DNA of 64,000 nt from Acidimicrobiaceae bacterium (GTDB lineage: Bacteria; Actinomycetota; Acidimicrobiia; Acidimicrobiales; Poriferisodalaceae): the NCBI GenBank assembly GCA_002721305.1, contig PBKA01000006.1, positions 186,001-250,000 on the forward strand, read 5' to 3'. Shown here piece after piece: positions 1 through 8,532 of the stretch; the first letter of the stretch is position 1; every line of letters starts with the position of its first letter. The notes below the pieces were generated by a model. That model made no database searches. It saw nothing but the letters and a program-made list of their open reading frames with translations, and was not told where the DNA came from. The position numbers and the translations under genes were made by a program.

Positions 1-386
1 TCGTAGCTCTCAACGGGCATTTCGTCAGCCTCCCAGCCGCCGAACCCTGTTTCGATGTGACTAATCCGGTCCATCCCCATGTCCTTTAAGGTCTTCGCAG
101 ACAATGCAGACCTCATGCCGCCAGCGCAACACAAAATGAACTCCCTGTCCTCACCGAAAACTTCCTTCGTGTATGGCGAGTCTGGAGATACCCAAAACTC
201 AAGCATCCCTCTTGGAGCGTGCATGGCACCCGGAATTGCACCATCACGCTGCATCTCGCGCACATCGCGAATGTCAACTATCAGAGCCCCTTGTTCGGTA
301 GCTCGGCGAGACGCTTCTGCTGGTGAAATGTTGTCTATCTCAGCTTTCGCTGCCTCGACCATTTTCTTGACCGACTCGATCGCCAT
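1..386 (-). CDS. Rhodanese-like sulfurtransferase (3' end cut by window edge)
   Basis: Single-domain rhodanese-fold protein; 128 residues are visible and the C-terminus lies beyond the left edge. Rhodaneses carry sulfane sulfur as a persulfide on an active-site Cys. Here the loop reads C-A-G-G-M-R-S at residues 87-93, matching the family pattern CxxGxR[ST], so Cys87 is the predicted persulfide carrier. The usual central motifs are also present (VDIRD near 37-41, IPGAMHAP near 51-58, and a GFGGWE box near the visible end). The ATG at 386 is chosen because GGAG sits 9 bases upstream. The sulfur donor and acceptor are unknown. The next gene on the same strand starts 90 bases before it and is unrelated. 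Confidence 0.85.
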   Translation of the reverse strand, partial: MAIESVKKMVEAAKAEIDNISPAEASRRATEQGALIVDIRDVREMQRDGAIPGAMHAPRGMLEFWVSPDSPYTKEVFGEDREFILCCAGGMRSALSAKTLKDMGMDRISHIETGFGGWEADEMPVESY

Positions 387-476
387 AATTATGTCTCCAT
401 TGAGGTCGTGAACTAACGAGAATTTCGTCGTCGAACAATCATTACTCATCAGGGCTTGGGTGTCACGTTGTCACGT

Positions 477-1673
477 TTACGACACCACAACACCCTCTTC
501 TTGGAGGAGTTCGATCTGATCTTGGGACAAGTCAAGCAACTCTTCGAGTATTTCCCGGGTGTGTTCCCCCAGCGTCGGTGCCGGGGGTTCTCGATCCGGA
601 GGGTCGCTAGCGCTGAATCGGGCTGGCAACCCGGTCACCGTTATTTCTCCGAAGTGCGGATCTTGGACGGTTCGGACCATACCTCGTTCAGTGAAATGGG
701 GATGCACCATGGCCTCTTGGGGACTGAGAACTGGCGCCGCTGGAATTCTCCAGCCCTCGAGGTATGAGAGGAGTTCAGCATTGGAGTCGAATTCCTGCAT
801 CCACACTTCGACTAAACGAAGTAGTTCCTGGGCATTCTCAACACGCGCCTCGGGGCTTCCGAATCGGGCGTCTGTAGCTAATGCTTTCTGATCCATCGCC
901 TCGCAAAGACGTTCCCACTGCGGCTCTAGGACCTGTAACACGACCCACCCGTCAGGTCCTTGGTAGGTTCCCGAGGGAACGACGATACTGAATTGGCGAC
1001 CCGATCTCTCCTGGGCCCACTCACCCCTGGTAGCGCTGTGACCTTGAACTGCGATCGAATGCATCGAAAACAGTGGATCGACCAGTGTGACTTCAATGTA
1101 TTGGCCCTCACCGGTTCGCTCGCGGTGAAAGAGTGCGTGCCCAATTGCTCCAAATAGGGTGAGGCCAGCCGCACAGTCTGATATAGGGGATCCCGTGAAC
1201 TGCGGGGCACCATCGGGTTCCCCAGTGAGGTGCATCATGCCCGAAAGCGCCTGTCCCATCAGGTCGAAGCCCTGTAGGTGCGAAAGAGGCCCGGTCTTTC
1301 CGAATGCTGAAATGGAGGCCATGATCAACTTCGGGTTCCCCAGTCTCAAATTCTCCCAATCCAGGCTGCGCCGTTCTAGAACACCAGGTCCGAAGTTTTC
1401 GACCACCAAATCGCAACGCAACGCTATATCGCGGGCAAGAGCGCAACCTTCGTCTTTGCTCAGATCAATGCACAACGACCGCTTGCCCCTGTTCTGTTGG
1501 GTGTAATAGGAGGACCCCTCGTCCGATGTGAAAGGTAATGAACGACTAGGGTCGCCTGTAGGTCCATATTCGACCTTGATCACATCGGCGCCGAGTTCAG
1601 CAAGCATTCGAGTGGCGCTTGGACCTGAGAGATATTGTGTGAAATCAAGCACGCGGACGTTTTCCAGAAGCAT
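477..1673 (-). CDS. CaiB/BaiF family (family III) CoA-transferase
   Basis: A 398-residue family III CoA-transferase, which moves CoA between carboxylic acids through aspartyl-CoA thioester intermediates in the cytoplasm. The N-terminal CoA-binding region (LGADVIKVE near 27-35, NRGKRSLCIDL near 61-71) is typical. The catalytic Asp is predicted at residue 166 (SPISDCAAG), 21 residues before the RTGEGQ turn. Length matches the family (about 400). It is transcribed away from the HyuA-like gene, with 78 bases between the two starts. The substrate cannot be read from the sequence. Unlike the second member of the CaiB pair near 30 kb, it keeps its catalytic Asp. Confidence 0.88.
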   Translation of the reverse strand: MLLENVRVLDFTQYLSGPSATRMLAELGADVIKVEYGPTGDPSRSLPFTSDEGSSYYTQQNRGKRSLCIDLSKDEGCALARDIALRCDLVVENFGPGVLERRSLDWENLRLGNPKLIMASISAFGKTGPLSHLQGFDLMGQALSGMMHLTGEPDGAPQFTGSPISDCAAGLTLFGAIGHALFHRERTGEGQYIEVTLVDPLFSMHSIAVQGHSATRGEWAQERSGRQFSIVVPSGTYQGPDGWVVLQVLEPQWERLCEAMDQKALATDARFGSPEARVENAQELLRLVEVWMQEFDSNAELLSYLEGWRIPAAPVLSPQEAMVHPHFTERGMVRTVQDPHFGEITVTGLPARFSASDPPDREPPAPTLGEHTREILEELLDLSQDQIELLQEEGVVVS

Positions 1674-1751
1674 CCGAAAACACTATGCCGACTCCCCCAG
1701 CCGTGCACCCTTATTGGCTTCTAGTGCTCTCCGGATGTCAAAATCGGATTT

Positions 1752-3746
1752 GTGAAGGATCTTTCCCTAGGCATTGATACGGGTGGCACATTCACGGACG
1801 CGCTGATTTACTGCAACCGAACACAGGCGGTCCTAGGCAAAGCCAAAACCCCCACCACCCATGACGACCTAAGTAGCTGTGTATCGACTGCACTCGCGTC
1901 TGTGCTGGAGACCAGTGCTGTCGATCCCCACGAAATCGCTGTTGTCTCGGTTTCTACGACCCTCGCGACCAACGCCCTAGTTGAAGACAGCGGCCGACCC
2001 GCGGGCCTCGTGACCATCGGATTCAACGACGAAGTATTCAACCGCGAAGGGCTGGCACGGCTCCTAGTTGATAGCCCACACATACAACTCGATGGAGGTC
2101 ACTCCTCCCATGGCCAGGAGGTCGCCGCAATCAACCTCGAGCCTTTGAGGCGATGGTTGGGTGAGAACGACGACCACCTCGATGGGTATGCCGTGGCCAG
2201 CTCGTTCAGCGTTCGCAACCCCGACCATGAACTAGCCGCACATGCCTTTATCGAACAGGCGACAGGGAAACCAGTGACTCTGAGCCACCACCTCTCATCG
2301 AAATTGAATGCACCTAAACGAGCCGTAACAGCGCTCCTGAACGCACAGCTGGTTCCGATCATCAGCGACTTGCTGTCCGCTGTGCAGATCTCCATGCGCC
2401 AACTCGGTTTAGCTGCTCGGTTGATGATCGTACGCGGAGACGGATCATTAGTGTCATCGGATTTCGTAAGCAGTCGGCCAATCGAAACAGTGCTTTCGGG
2501 CCCTGCCGCCAGCGCTGTTGGGGCCGCAGAACTCGCCTCGATGCGTAGCGGAATCGTGGTCGACGTCGGCGGTACTACAACTGATGTCGCGGTGATAGTC
2601 GAAGGGCGAGCGGTTTCGAGCAGGTCAGGAGCCGTCGTTGGAGGACACGAGACCATGGTGAACGCCGTCAGGGCCCACACGTCAGGGATTGGTGGCGACA
2701 GCCAAGTTCAATTCCATCCGCTCGGAGATGAACCCTTTACGGTTGGGCCACGTCGAGCAACACCGTTAGTTGTAGCGGCCATGGAACGTCCGGCCCTTCT
2801 GGATCTATTACGAGAACAAGCCGCGAGGTCGTCCCCTCGCAACACCGACGGCGTGTATTTGTGGCTGCGGCAGCGCGGCAATGAGTGGACACCGCGATCA
2901 GACTGGGAAAGTGAGATCCTCTTAGAACTAGAGGCATCCCCCACAGGACTAGCTCTTGAGGAGGTCGTTTCTTCGGGAGTTCGACACAATTCCGTTGATC
3001 GCCTTCGTTCGGCCGGGGTCATTGGAATAACCGCATTCACGCCCACCGACGCGGCACATGTGCTCGGCTCCGATGCCCGCTATCCGAAAGACCCTGCCGT
3101 GTTGGGTGCCCGCTTGCTTGCCCGACTACTTGATCGCCATGGGCTTCCCGTGGCTCATGATGAACAGGAGATGTCCAAGCTCGTCGTCGAAACGATTGCG
3201 AATAGAATCACCGAAGCAGCGCTTTTGGCAGCTGCAGACCGTGACGGTGTTGTACCCGAGGAACTCAAGTCGGTTCTCCGGACCCAAAAGGCTCTTTCCC
3301 AGGGACCCGGTTCCTCTGCTCTGTTGACCGTTGGATTGGGTGTCACGGCCCCGATAACAGCTGTCGGTGCCCCTGCATCAATCTTCGTGCCTCAGGAGGG
3401 CGAAATCATGGGCTCGGGTTCCTCAATCCCTGAGCACCACGAAGTCGCAAATGCGTTTGGCGCTGCGGTTGCCACTATCCGGATACTCAAGCACGTCGTC
3501 ATCAGCGCCCCTCGTAGGGGTCTTTTTCGAGTACATGTCAACGAGCCCATCAATTTCTACGACTTGTCAGCAGCAAAGGAGTTCGCTGAACGTCATGTGG
3601 AGCGGGTGCTGAACCACGAAATGGAATTTGCTGGAGCCGAATCATTCAAGATTCGACACGCGTGGAACATCGAACAAGCTGTTGTCGAGGAACGGCAGCT
3701 CTTCGTCGAGGCCACCCTAGAGAGCATCGCAGAGGGGGCTCCGTGA
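1752..3746 (+). CDS. Solitary hydantoinase/oxoprolinase A-subunit-like ATPase (HyuA family)
   Basis: A 664-residue ASKHA-fold protein of the HyuA family, whose members couple ATP hydrolysis to ring opening of lactams, hydantoins or to acetone/acetophenone carboxylation, normally with a HyuB partner. The phosphate-binding loops are visible (IDTGGTFTDA near residues 8-17 and VDVGGTTTDVAV in the middle). No B subunit is adjacent: the next gene is a convergent amidase 7 bases away. The region after about residue 340 departs from ordinary HyuA. It contains a stretch resembling a small winged-helix module (ELEASPTGLALEEVV, then VDRLRSAGVIG) before the C-terminal ATPase part resumes. Start is GTG at 1752, without a strong ribosome site. 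The reaction is unknown. Confidence 0.75.
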   Translation: MKDLSLGIDTGGTFTDALIYCNRTQAVLGKAKTPTTHDDLSSCVSTALASVLETSAVDPHEIAVVSVSTTLATNALVEDSGRPAGLVTIGFNDEVFNREGLARLLVDSPHIQLDGGHSSHGQEVAAINLEPLRRWLGENDDHLDGYAVASSFSVRNPDHELAAHAFIEQATGKPVTLSHHLSSKLNAPKRAVTALLNAQLVPIISDLLSAVQISMRQLGLAARLMIVRGDGSLVSSDFVSSRPIETVLSGPAASAVGAAELASMRSGIVVDVGGTTTDVAVIVEGRAVSSRSGAVVGGHETMVNAVRAHTSGIGGDSQVQFHPLGDEPFTVGPRRATPLVVAAMERPALLDLLREQAARSSPRNTDGVYLWLRQRGNEWTPRSDWESEILLELEASPTGLALEEVVSSGVRHNSVDRLRSAGVIGITAFTPTDAAHVLGSDARYPKDPAVLGARLLARLLDRHGLPVAHDEQEMSKLVVETIANRITEAALLAAADRDGVVPEELKSVLRTQKALSQGPGSSALLTVGLGVTAPITAVGAPASIFVPQEGEIMGSGSSIPEHHEVANAFGAAVATIRILKHVVISAPRRGLFRVHVNEPINFYDLSAAKEFAERHVERVLNHEMEFAGAESFKIRHAWNIEQAVVEERQLFVEATLESIAEGAP

Positions 3747-3753
3747 TCCTTTC

Positions 3754-5250
3754 TTACTTCGCCGCAGCAATCGCCGCCTCACGTCCCAATCGCTGACACT
3801 GAGGGTCCGAGGCGACAATCTGAGAACGGTCAGGTTGCGGGGTTCGACAAAGGACCGAGCCTTCGAAGCACTCTTCGAGAGCCTTGGCCACGCCAAGAAG
3901 CATCGCATCTTGGTACATGGGGCCCACGCACTGGAATCCGAATGGCAGGCCGTTGTCGTCTAGCCCAGCCGGCAAAGCTGTTACTGGGTGCCCCACCACT
4001 GTTAGGCAACTAGTAAGACCGAGCCAAGCCATGTAGTTGGGCACAGCGTTGCCATCAATTTGCGTGGGGTGCAAAGAGGCCCATGGAAAGGGCGGAACGC
4101 TTACCCCGGGGCACAGCAACACGTCAACCTGGTCGAACACTGCATCGACCGCTTCAAAAAGTTCTTTTTGGCGTCGGCGTGCTTGTGCGATGGCTAACAC
4201 CGAGGTCGAAAGCGCTGTTTCGTAAGTGCGAAAGACATTCGGATTGAAGGTGTCGTCGAACGACTCAACCTCGCGGTGATACTGAGTCGCGAAGATGTCA
4301 GCGCGGAGTTGCCAATCGACATCGATGGCATCAGTAAGGTCAATAGGGGTCGCCGCTAGTTGACACCCGGCGTGTTCCAGATAAGCAATTCGCTCTTCAA
4401 ATAGTCGGCGAACTTGCGCTGAAACAAGCAGCCCGCCGAAGTCGGGCGTGACACCGAAACGGACGGCCTTGAGATCTTTGGTCTCCAGTCGGAGAAACTG
4501 GCCCGCGTCCAAGGGAAAGCTCATGGGATCTCGTCGACTAGACCGGTCACGGGCAGCGACCGCGCCGAGCAGCAAAGCAACATCATCGACCGTCCGGGCC
4601 ATGGGTCCTTGAAGACTGTAATTGGTTTGTGTGATGGTGCGACTTTCGTTTGGGACAGTTCCGGGCGTAGCACGATGCCCAACTACGCCGCAGAACGTGG
4701 CTGGAATTCGAAGACTCCCTCCGTGGTCGGATCCAGTCGCCAGCGGAGCCATACCTGTCGCGACCGATACAGCAGACCCCCCTGAAGAGCCACCGCAAGT
4801 CAATTCAGGAGAGTAGGGATTTCCGGTCGCTCCAAAGACTCGATTTATGGTGTTCGCCCCGATGCTCATCTCGGGGATGTTGGTTTTGCCGATAACAATT
4901 CCCCCCGCCGCTTTGACCCGAGCGACAATTCCTGAGTCTTCAGAGGGCACATTGTCTTTATAGAACGCGGTTCCGTAGGTCGTGGTTAGCCCCTCGGTCG
5001 CCTGCATATCTTTGATCGCCACTGGAAGACCGTGGAGGATCCCCTCCGCGGTTCCATCGAGAATCTCTGTTTCTGCGATGCGAGCTTGATCAAGAGCCTT
5101 TTCGTCGGCACGGGCGATGATGGCATTGAGAGTCGGATTTAACTCGTCGATTCGATCAAGACACGATCGCGTCAACTCCACAGGGGAAAGATCGCGACTT
5201 GAAATTGCCTCTCGAGCCGCCAGTGCCCCAAGATCGCACGGTTCGGTCAC
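3754..5250 (-). CDS. Amidase signature family hydrolase
   Basis: A 498-residue amidase-signature enzyme, predicted to hydrolyse a carboxamide to acid and ammonia. The Ser-cisSer-Lys triad is complete: Lys80 (VAIKDM), cis-Ser155 within the Gly/Ser-rich GGSSGGSA box, and nucleophile Ser179 (GGSLRIPA), with the family spacing of 24 residues between the serines. The C-terminal third carries the usual substrate loop. Start is GTG at 5250; the GTGA overlap with the stop of the upstream crotonase gene implies translational coupling. GatA can be excluded in practice because GatB and GatC are absent nearby. The amide substrate is unknown. The crotonase partner suggests a route that frees an acid and then handles its CoA ester, but that is inference. 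Confidence 0.9.
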   Translation of the reverse strand: MTEPCDLGALAAREAISSRDLSPVELTRSCLDRIDELNPTLNAIIARADEKALDQARIAETEILDGTAEGILHGLPVAIKDMQATEGLTTTYGTAFYKDNVPSEDSGIVARVKAAGGIVIGKTNIPEMSIGANTINRVFGATGNPYSPELTCGGSSGGSAVSVATGMAPLATGSDHGGSLRIPATFCGVVGHRATPGTVPNESRTITQTNYSLQGPMARTVDDVALLLGAVAARDRSSRRDPMSFPLDAGQFLRLETKDLKAVRFGVTPDFGGLLVSAQVRRLFEERIAYLEHAGCQLAATPIDLTDAIDVDWQLRADIFATQYHREVESFDDTFNPNVFRTYETALSTSVLAIAQARRRQKELFEAVDAVFDQVDVLLCPGVSVPPFPWASLHPTQIDGNAVPNYMAWLGLTSCLTVVGHPVTALPAGLDDNGLPFGFQCVGPMYQDAMLLGVAKALEECFEGSVLCRTPQPDRSQIVASDPQCQRLGREAAIAAAK

Positions 5251-6077
5251 GCTTCGGACCTGATGACATCGATGCCACTTGGGTCGATACGCCTCCCGTG
5301 AATTTCCATGTTGTGACTATGACCGACATGATGAAGGCTAAATGCCGCTTGCAGGGCGCTGTACATACCCATTGCATCGACGGTCTGGTTGACGCTCTGC
5401 TTCGCCAAAGTCAGTCCAAACATGGGGCGTTTAGCTATGTGTGCCGCCAACTCAAGTGTCTCGCTTTCCAGTTCACTCCTGGGCACCACCTTGTTAACCA
5501 TTCCTCGTTCCATGAGTTCGTTCGCAGTGATGGGACGGCCCGTGAAGAGCATCTCCTTTGCGAGACGGGTGCCAGCTTCAAATGGATGGGCAAAATACTC
5601 GACCCCATTCACGTTGAACGCCACCACGGGATCGCTGAAACTAGCGTCATCAGCCGCAACGATGAGGTCCATTGGCCATACAAGCATCAGCCCGCCCGCA
5701 ATAACCTTCCCTTGGACCTGTGCGATAGTCGGCTTGGCAAGATTTCGCCATCGCCAACACAGCCCTAGATACATTTCAGCTTCTCGCGCCATGTATCCCT
5801 CAGTGCCCGCAGCATCGAAGTGGCATTGGGTGCCGACGGTCGGGAAATCGCTCATGTTGACGTCTCCCGCAGACAAGTCATGACCCGAAGAGAAGTGTTT
5901 TCCGTCGGCGGCGAGCACTACAACTCTTACAGAATCGTCGCCTGCCGCAAGGTCGAAGGCCCTGTTGAGCTCCGAGAGCATCAGGTAGTCCTGGGCGTTG
6001 GCCGCTTCTGGCCTTGCCAGCGTGATTCGGGCGACGCCCTCTGCCGGCATTTCATAACGAATTCTTTCGTAAGTCAC
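5247..6077 (-). CDS. Enoyl-CoA hydratase/isomerase (crotonase) superfamily protein lacking both usual catalytic Glu
   Basis: A 276-residue crotonase-fold protein. The CoA-ester oxyanion-hole segments are present (GKHFSSGHDL near 59-68 and GKVIAGG near 123-129). Aligned with classical enoyl-CoA hydratase, the two acid/base glutamates fall at Met131 (GGLML) and Val151 (SDPVV), with the correct spacing of 20. Both are therefore replaced, so ordinary hydration is unlikely; another crotonase reaction or a binding role is possible. Start is GTG at 6077, preceded by GGAG 7 bases upstream. First gene of a two-gene unit with the amidase (4-base overlap), and divergent from the monooxygenase gene across 135 bases. 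Confidence 0.82.
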   Translation of the reverse strand: MTYERIRYEMPAEGVARITLARPEAANAQDYLMLSELNRAFDLAAGDDSVRVVVLAADGKHFSSGHDLSAGDVNMSDFPTVGTQCHFDAAGTEGYMAREAEMYLGLCWRWRNLAKPTIAQVQGKVIAGGLMLVWPMDLIVAADDASFSDPVVAFNVNGVEYFAHPFEAGTRLAKEMLFTGRPITANELMERGMVNKVVPRSELESETLELAAHIAKRPMFGLTLAKQSVNQTVDAMGMYSALQAAFSLHHVGHSHNMEIHGRRIDPSGIDVIRSEA

Positions 6078-6212
6078 GTTTTACTCCAACCGTTCCGTCC
6101 AAATGCTAGATCGCTCACCCTCGTTTAGCTGTGCAGACTGCAAACCACACAAAGCGTTTCCACCTTGAGTTGATGAAACAGCTAATTTTGATGTCTGGCG
6201 GGAGGTTCAGTT

Positions 6213-7808
6213 GTGACATCAGTCGAAAAGAGAGATGTTCTGGTCGTCGGCGCTGGTTTCGGAGGCCTCTATTCCCTACATCTATTGCGAGAATCAGGAT
6301 TCCATGTGTCGGCGGTTGAACGCGGATCCGGAGTGGGTGGAACATGGTACTGGAATCGGTATCCCGGAGCTCGCTGCGATGTGGAGAGTCTTCAGTACTC
6401 CTACTCTTTCGACGACGATCTCCAACAAGAATGGGAGTGGACCGAACGATACGCGGGACAACCTGAGATTTTGCGGTATGCGGAACACGTCGCTGAAAGA
6501 TTCGATCTGGCTGACCTAATTGATTTCGACACCAACGTGGAATCAATGTCCTACGACAGCACTACCCAAAAGTGGACCGTGTCAACGAACCAACGCACCT
6601 ATGAAGCGGCATTTGTTGTCGCAGCGACAGGCTGCCTTTCCACCGCCAATCTTCCTGAGTTCCCCGGGTTGGAGACCTTCGAAGGGGACGTGTATCACAC
6701 AGGACGGTGGCCCCACGAACAGGTCGATTTCACAGGCCAACGGGTAGGGATAATCGGCACCGGGTCATCTGCGGTACAAGCAATTCCGGTGATTGCCTCT
6801 GAAGCGGCCGAACTCACCGTGTTCCAGCGAACACCCAACTACTCGATCCCTGCCCACAACCAGCCGTTAGAACCAGCAGTACAAGCCGAAGTCAAAAGCA
6901 GGTACGACGAACTCCGGCAGGCAGCACGAGCGGAACGTTCTGGAATCCTCTCAATATTTCCGCCCAACGAAGACTCTGCAAGGGAAGCCTCCGACACTGA
7001 ATTCCGAGCTCGAATGGATGAGCGGTGGGACTACGGAGGGTTCAGTTTTTACCGCTCCTACATCGACATAGTTGTCGATCCGGAATCCAACGAACGGGTA
7101 GCTGACTACGTTCGGGGGCACATCACAGCCAAGGTCGACGACCCTGAACTCGCAACGCTGTTATCCCCAACCAACACCATCGCCTGCAAACGACCCTGCT
7201 TAGATACCCACTACTACGAAACCTTCAATTCCAGCCATGTTCAACTTATCGACATATCCGACCATGAGATAGAAACAATCACACCCCATGGGCTTAGAGT
7301 CCGAGGAGAAGAGTTCACCTTCGATGCCCTTGTGTTCGCGACCGGCTTTGACGCGATGACGGGGTCCCTGTTGAAGATGAATATCACGGGTGTAGCCGAC
7401 TACACGCTCAACGAAGCCTGGGCCAATGGGCCACGCACATACCTCGGGTTGGGAATTCCGAGCTTTCCCAACCTTTTCACCGTGACCGGTCCGGGTAGCC
7501 CTTCGGTGTTGACGAACATGATTATGGCCATTGAACAACATGTCGAATGGATCCGGGATTGTTTGGTTTCAATGAGAGATAACGGCTACGCAGCAATCGA
7601 AGCCAAACCTGACGCCGCGGATGCTTGGGTGAGCCACGTCAATTCCATCGCTGATCAGACCCTCTACCCAAGTTGCAATTCTTGGTACTTGGGAGCGAAC
7701 ATTCCGGGCAAAACCCGGGTTTTCATGCCGTTGATTGGATTTCCGGACTACGCGGAACGTTGTGAGGAAGTTGCTTCCAACAACTATGAGGGCTTCACAC
7801 TTGTCTGA
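6213..7808 (+). CDS. Baeyer-Villiger-type flavin monooxygenase
   Basis: A 531-residue class B flavoprotein monooxygenase. Two Rossmann motifs are visible: FAD (VVGAGFGG, near residues 11-18) and NADPH (GTGSSAV, from residue 182). Between them lies the Baeyer-Villiger fingerprint FxGxxxHxxxWP at 156-167 (FEGDVYHTGRWP). Members oxidise ketones to esters or lactones with O2 and NADPH; the cyclohexanone/phenylacetone type is about this length. The WP ending of the fingerprint separates it from ordinary FMOs such as trimethylamine monooxygenase. Start is GTG at 6213 with GGGAGG about 7 bases upstream. Its 3' end overlaps the macrodomain gene by 23 bases. The substrate is unknown. Confidence 0.9.
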   Translation: MTSVEKRDVLVVGAGFGGLYSLHLLRESGFHVSAVERGSGVGGTWYWNRYPGARCDVESLQYSYSFDDDLQQEWEWTERYAGQPEILRYAEHVAERFDLADLIDFDTNVESMSYDSTTQKWTVSTNQRTYEAAFVVAATGCLSTANLPEFPGLETFEGDVYHTGRWPHEQVDFTGQRVGIIGTGSSAVQAIPVIASEAAELTVFQRTPNYSIPAHNQPLEPAVQAEVKSRYDELRQAARAERSGILSIFPPNEDSAREASDTEFRARMDERWDYGGFSFYRSYIDIVVDPESNERVADYVRGHITAKVDDPELATLLSPTNTIACKRPCLDTHYYETFNSSHVQLIDISDHEIETITPHGLRVRGEEFTFDALVFATGFDAMTGSLLKMNITGVADYTLNEAWANGPRTYLGLGIPSFPNLFTVTGPGSPSVLTNMIMAIEQHVEWIRDCLVSMRDNGYAAIEAKPDAADAWVSHVNSIADQTLYPSCNSWYLGANIPGKTRVFMPLIGFPDYAERCEEVASNNYEGFTLV

Positions 7809-8355
7809 GAGCCGACAACAAACCGAGCTCACCGTTGTGCAGGGTGATATCACCACGTTAAGAGTTGATGCGATCGTCAACGCCGCTAATTCAGCGTTGG
7901 CCGGTGGAGGTGGCGTCGACGGAGCGATCCACATCGCGGCTGGTCCCACAGTGATGGAGGAATGCCGGACAATTATTAGTGCTCAAGGTTCATGCCCAAC
8001 GGGCACATCGGTGGTGACGTCAGCCGGACGCCTATTCGCTTCCTGGGTCATTCACACTGTGGGCCCCATTTGGGAAAACCATGACCCGATTGACAGCAGC
8101 ACACTGCTCTCAAACTGTTATAGCTCGGCTCTTGCCTTAGCCGCCCAAGTTGGAGCGAGAAGCGTCGCATTTCCGGCAATCAGCACCGGCGTATACGGCT
8201 TTCCGCGTGAATTGGCTGCACCAATCGCCGTCACCAGCGTTCTTGATTGGCTTTGCACACATGGAGACCCTTCACCATTCAACGAAGTCATTTTTGTCTG
8301 TTTTGACGAAGATAACTACGAAATTCTCCAAGAAGTGCTGACACGACTCACTTAA
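7786..8355 (+). CDS. Macrodomain protein, probable O-acetyl-ADP-ribose deacetylase
   Basis: A compact macrodomain (about 189 residues) of the MacroD/YmdB class, which hydrolyses O-acetyl-ADP-ribose or removes ADP-ribose from proteins. Diagnostic segments: VVQGDITTL at the N-terminus, DAIVNAANSALAGGGGVDGAIH (ADP-ribose-binding Asn and Gly-rich loop, with the catalytic Asp after GGGGV), HTVGP, and the AFPAISTGVYGFP phosphate loop. The start is uncertain. ATG at 7786 overlaps the monooxygenase gene by 23 bases; an in-frame TTG at 7801 would shorten the protein by five residues. The overlap suggests co-transcription with the monooxygenase. Followed by a 177-base gap before proV. Confidence 0.88.
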   Translation: MRASHLSESRQQTELTVVQGDITTLRVDAIVNAANSALAGGGGVDGAIHIAAGPTVMEECRTIISAQGSCPTGTSVVTSAGRLFASWVIHTVGPIWENHDPIDSSTLLSNCYSSALALAAQVGARSVAFPAISTGVYGFPRELAAPIAVTSVLDWLCTHGDPSPFNEVIFVCFDEDNYEILQEVLTRLT

Positions 8356-8532
8356 CCATTCTCACCACCGTGGAGCCATCGGAAAGTTCTTTGGACGCTC
8401 CCCATGAATGCCGTTTCGAGGAGCGATTCTGCGGGAATGCTCATATCACCCTCTCCCCGCTGTTATGTTGGCTCTGCCTCCCCGCGGCCTTTGCAGCGGC
8501 GCGGCGACCGACAGAAAGGCCACAGGACCCCA

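Noticed and set aside
2099..2680. Open frame of 193 codons antisense to the HyuA-like gene
   Set aside because: Low-complexity translation without recognisable motifs, fully inside a well-supported gene; a by-product of codon bias.
6213..7808. Trimethylamine/DMS monooxygenase (Tmm-type FMO)
   Set aside because: The fingerprint ends in WP and the length is 531, both typical of Baeyer-Villiger enzymes rather than FMO-type Tmm.
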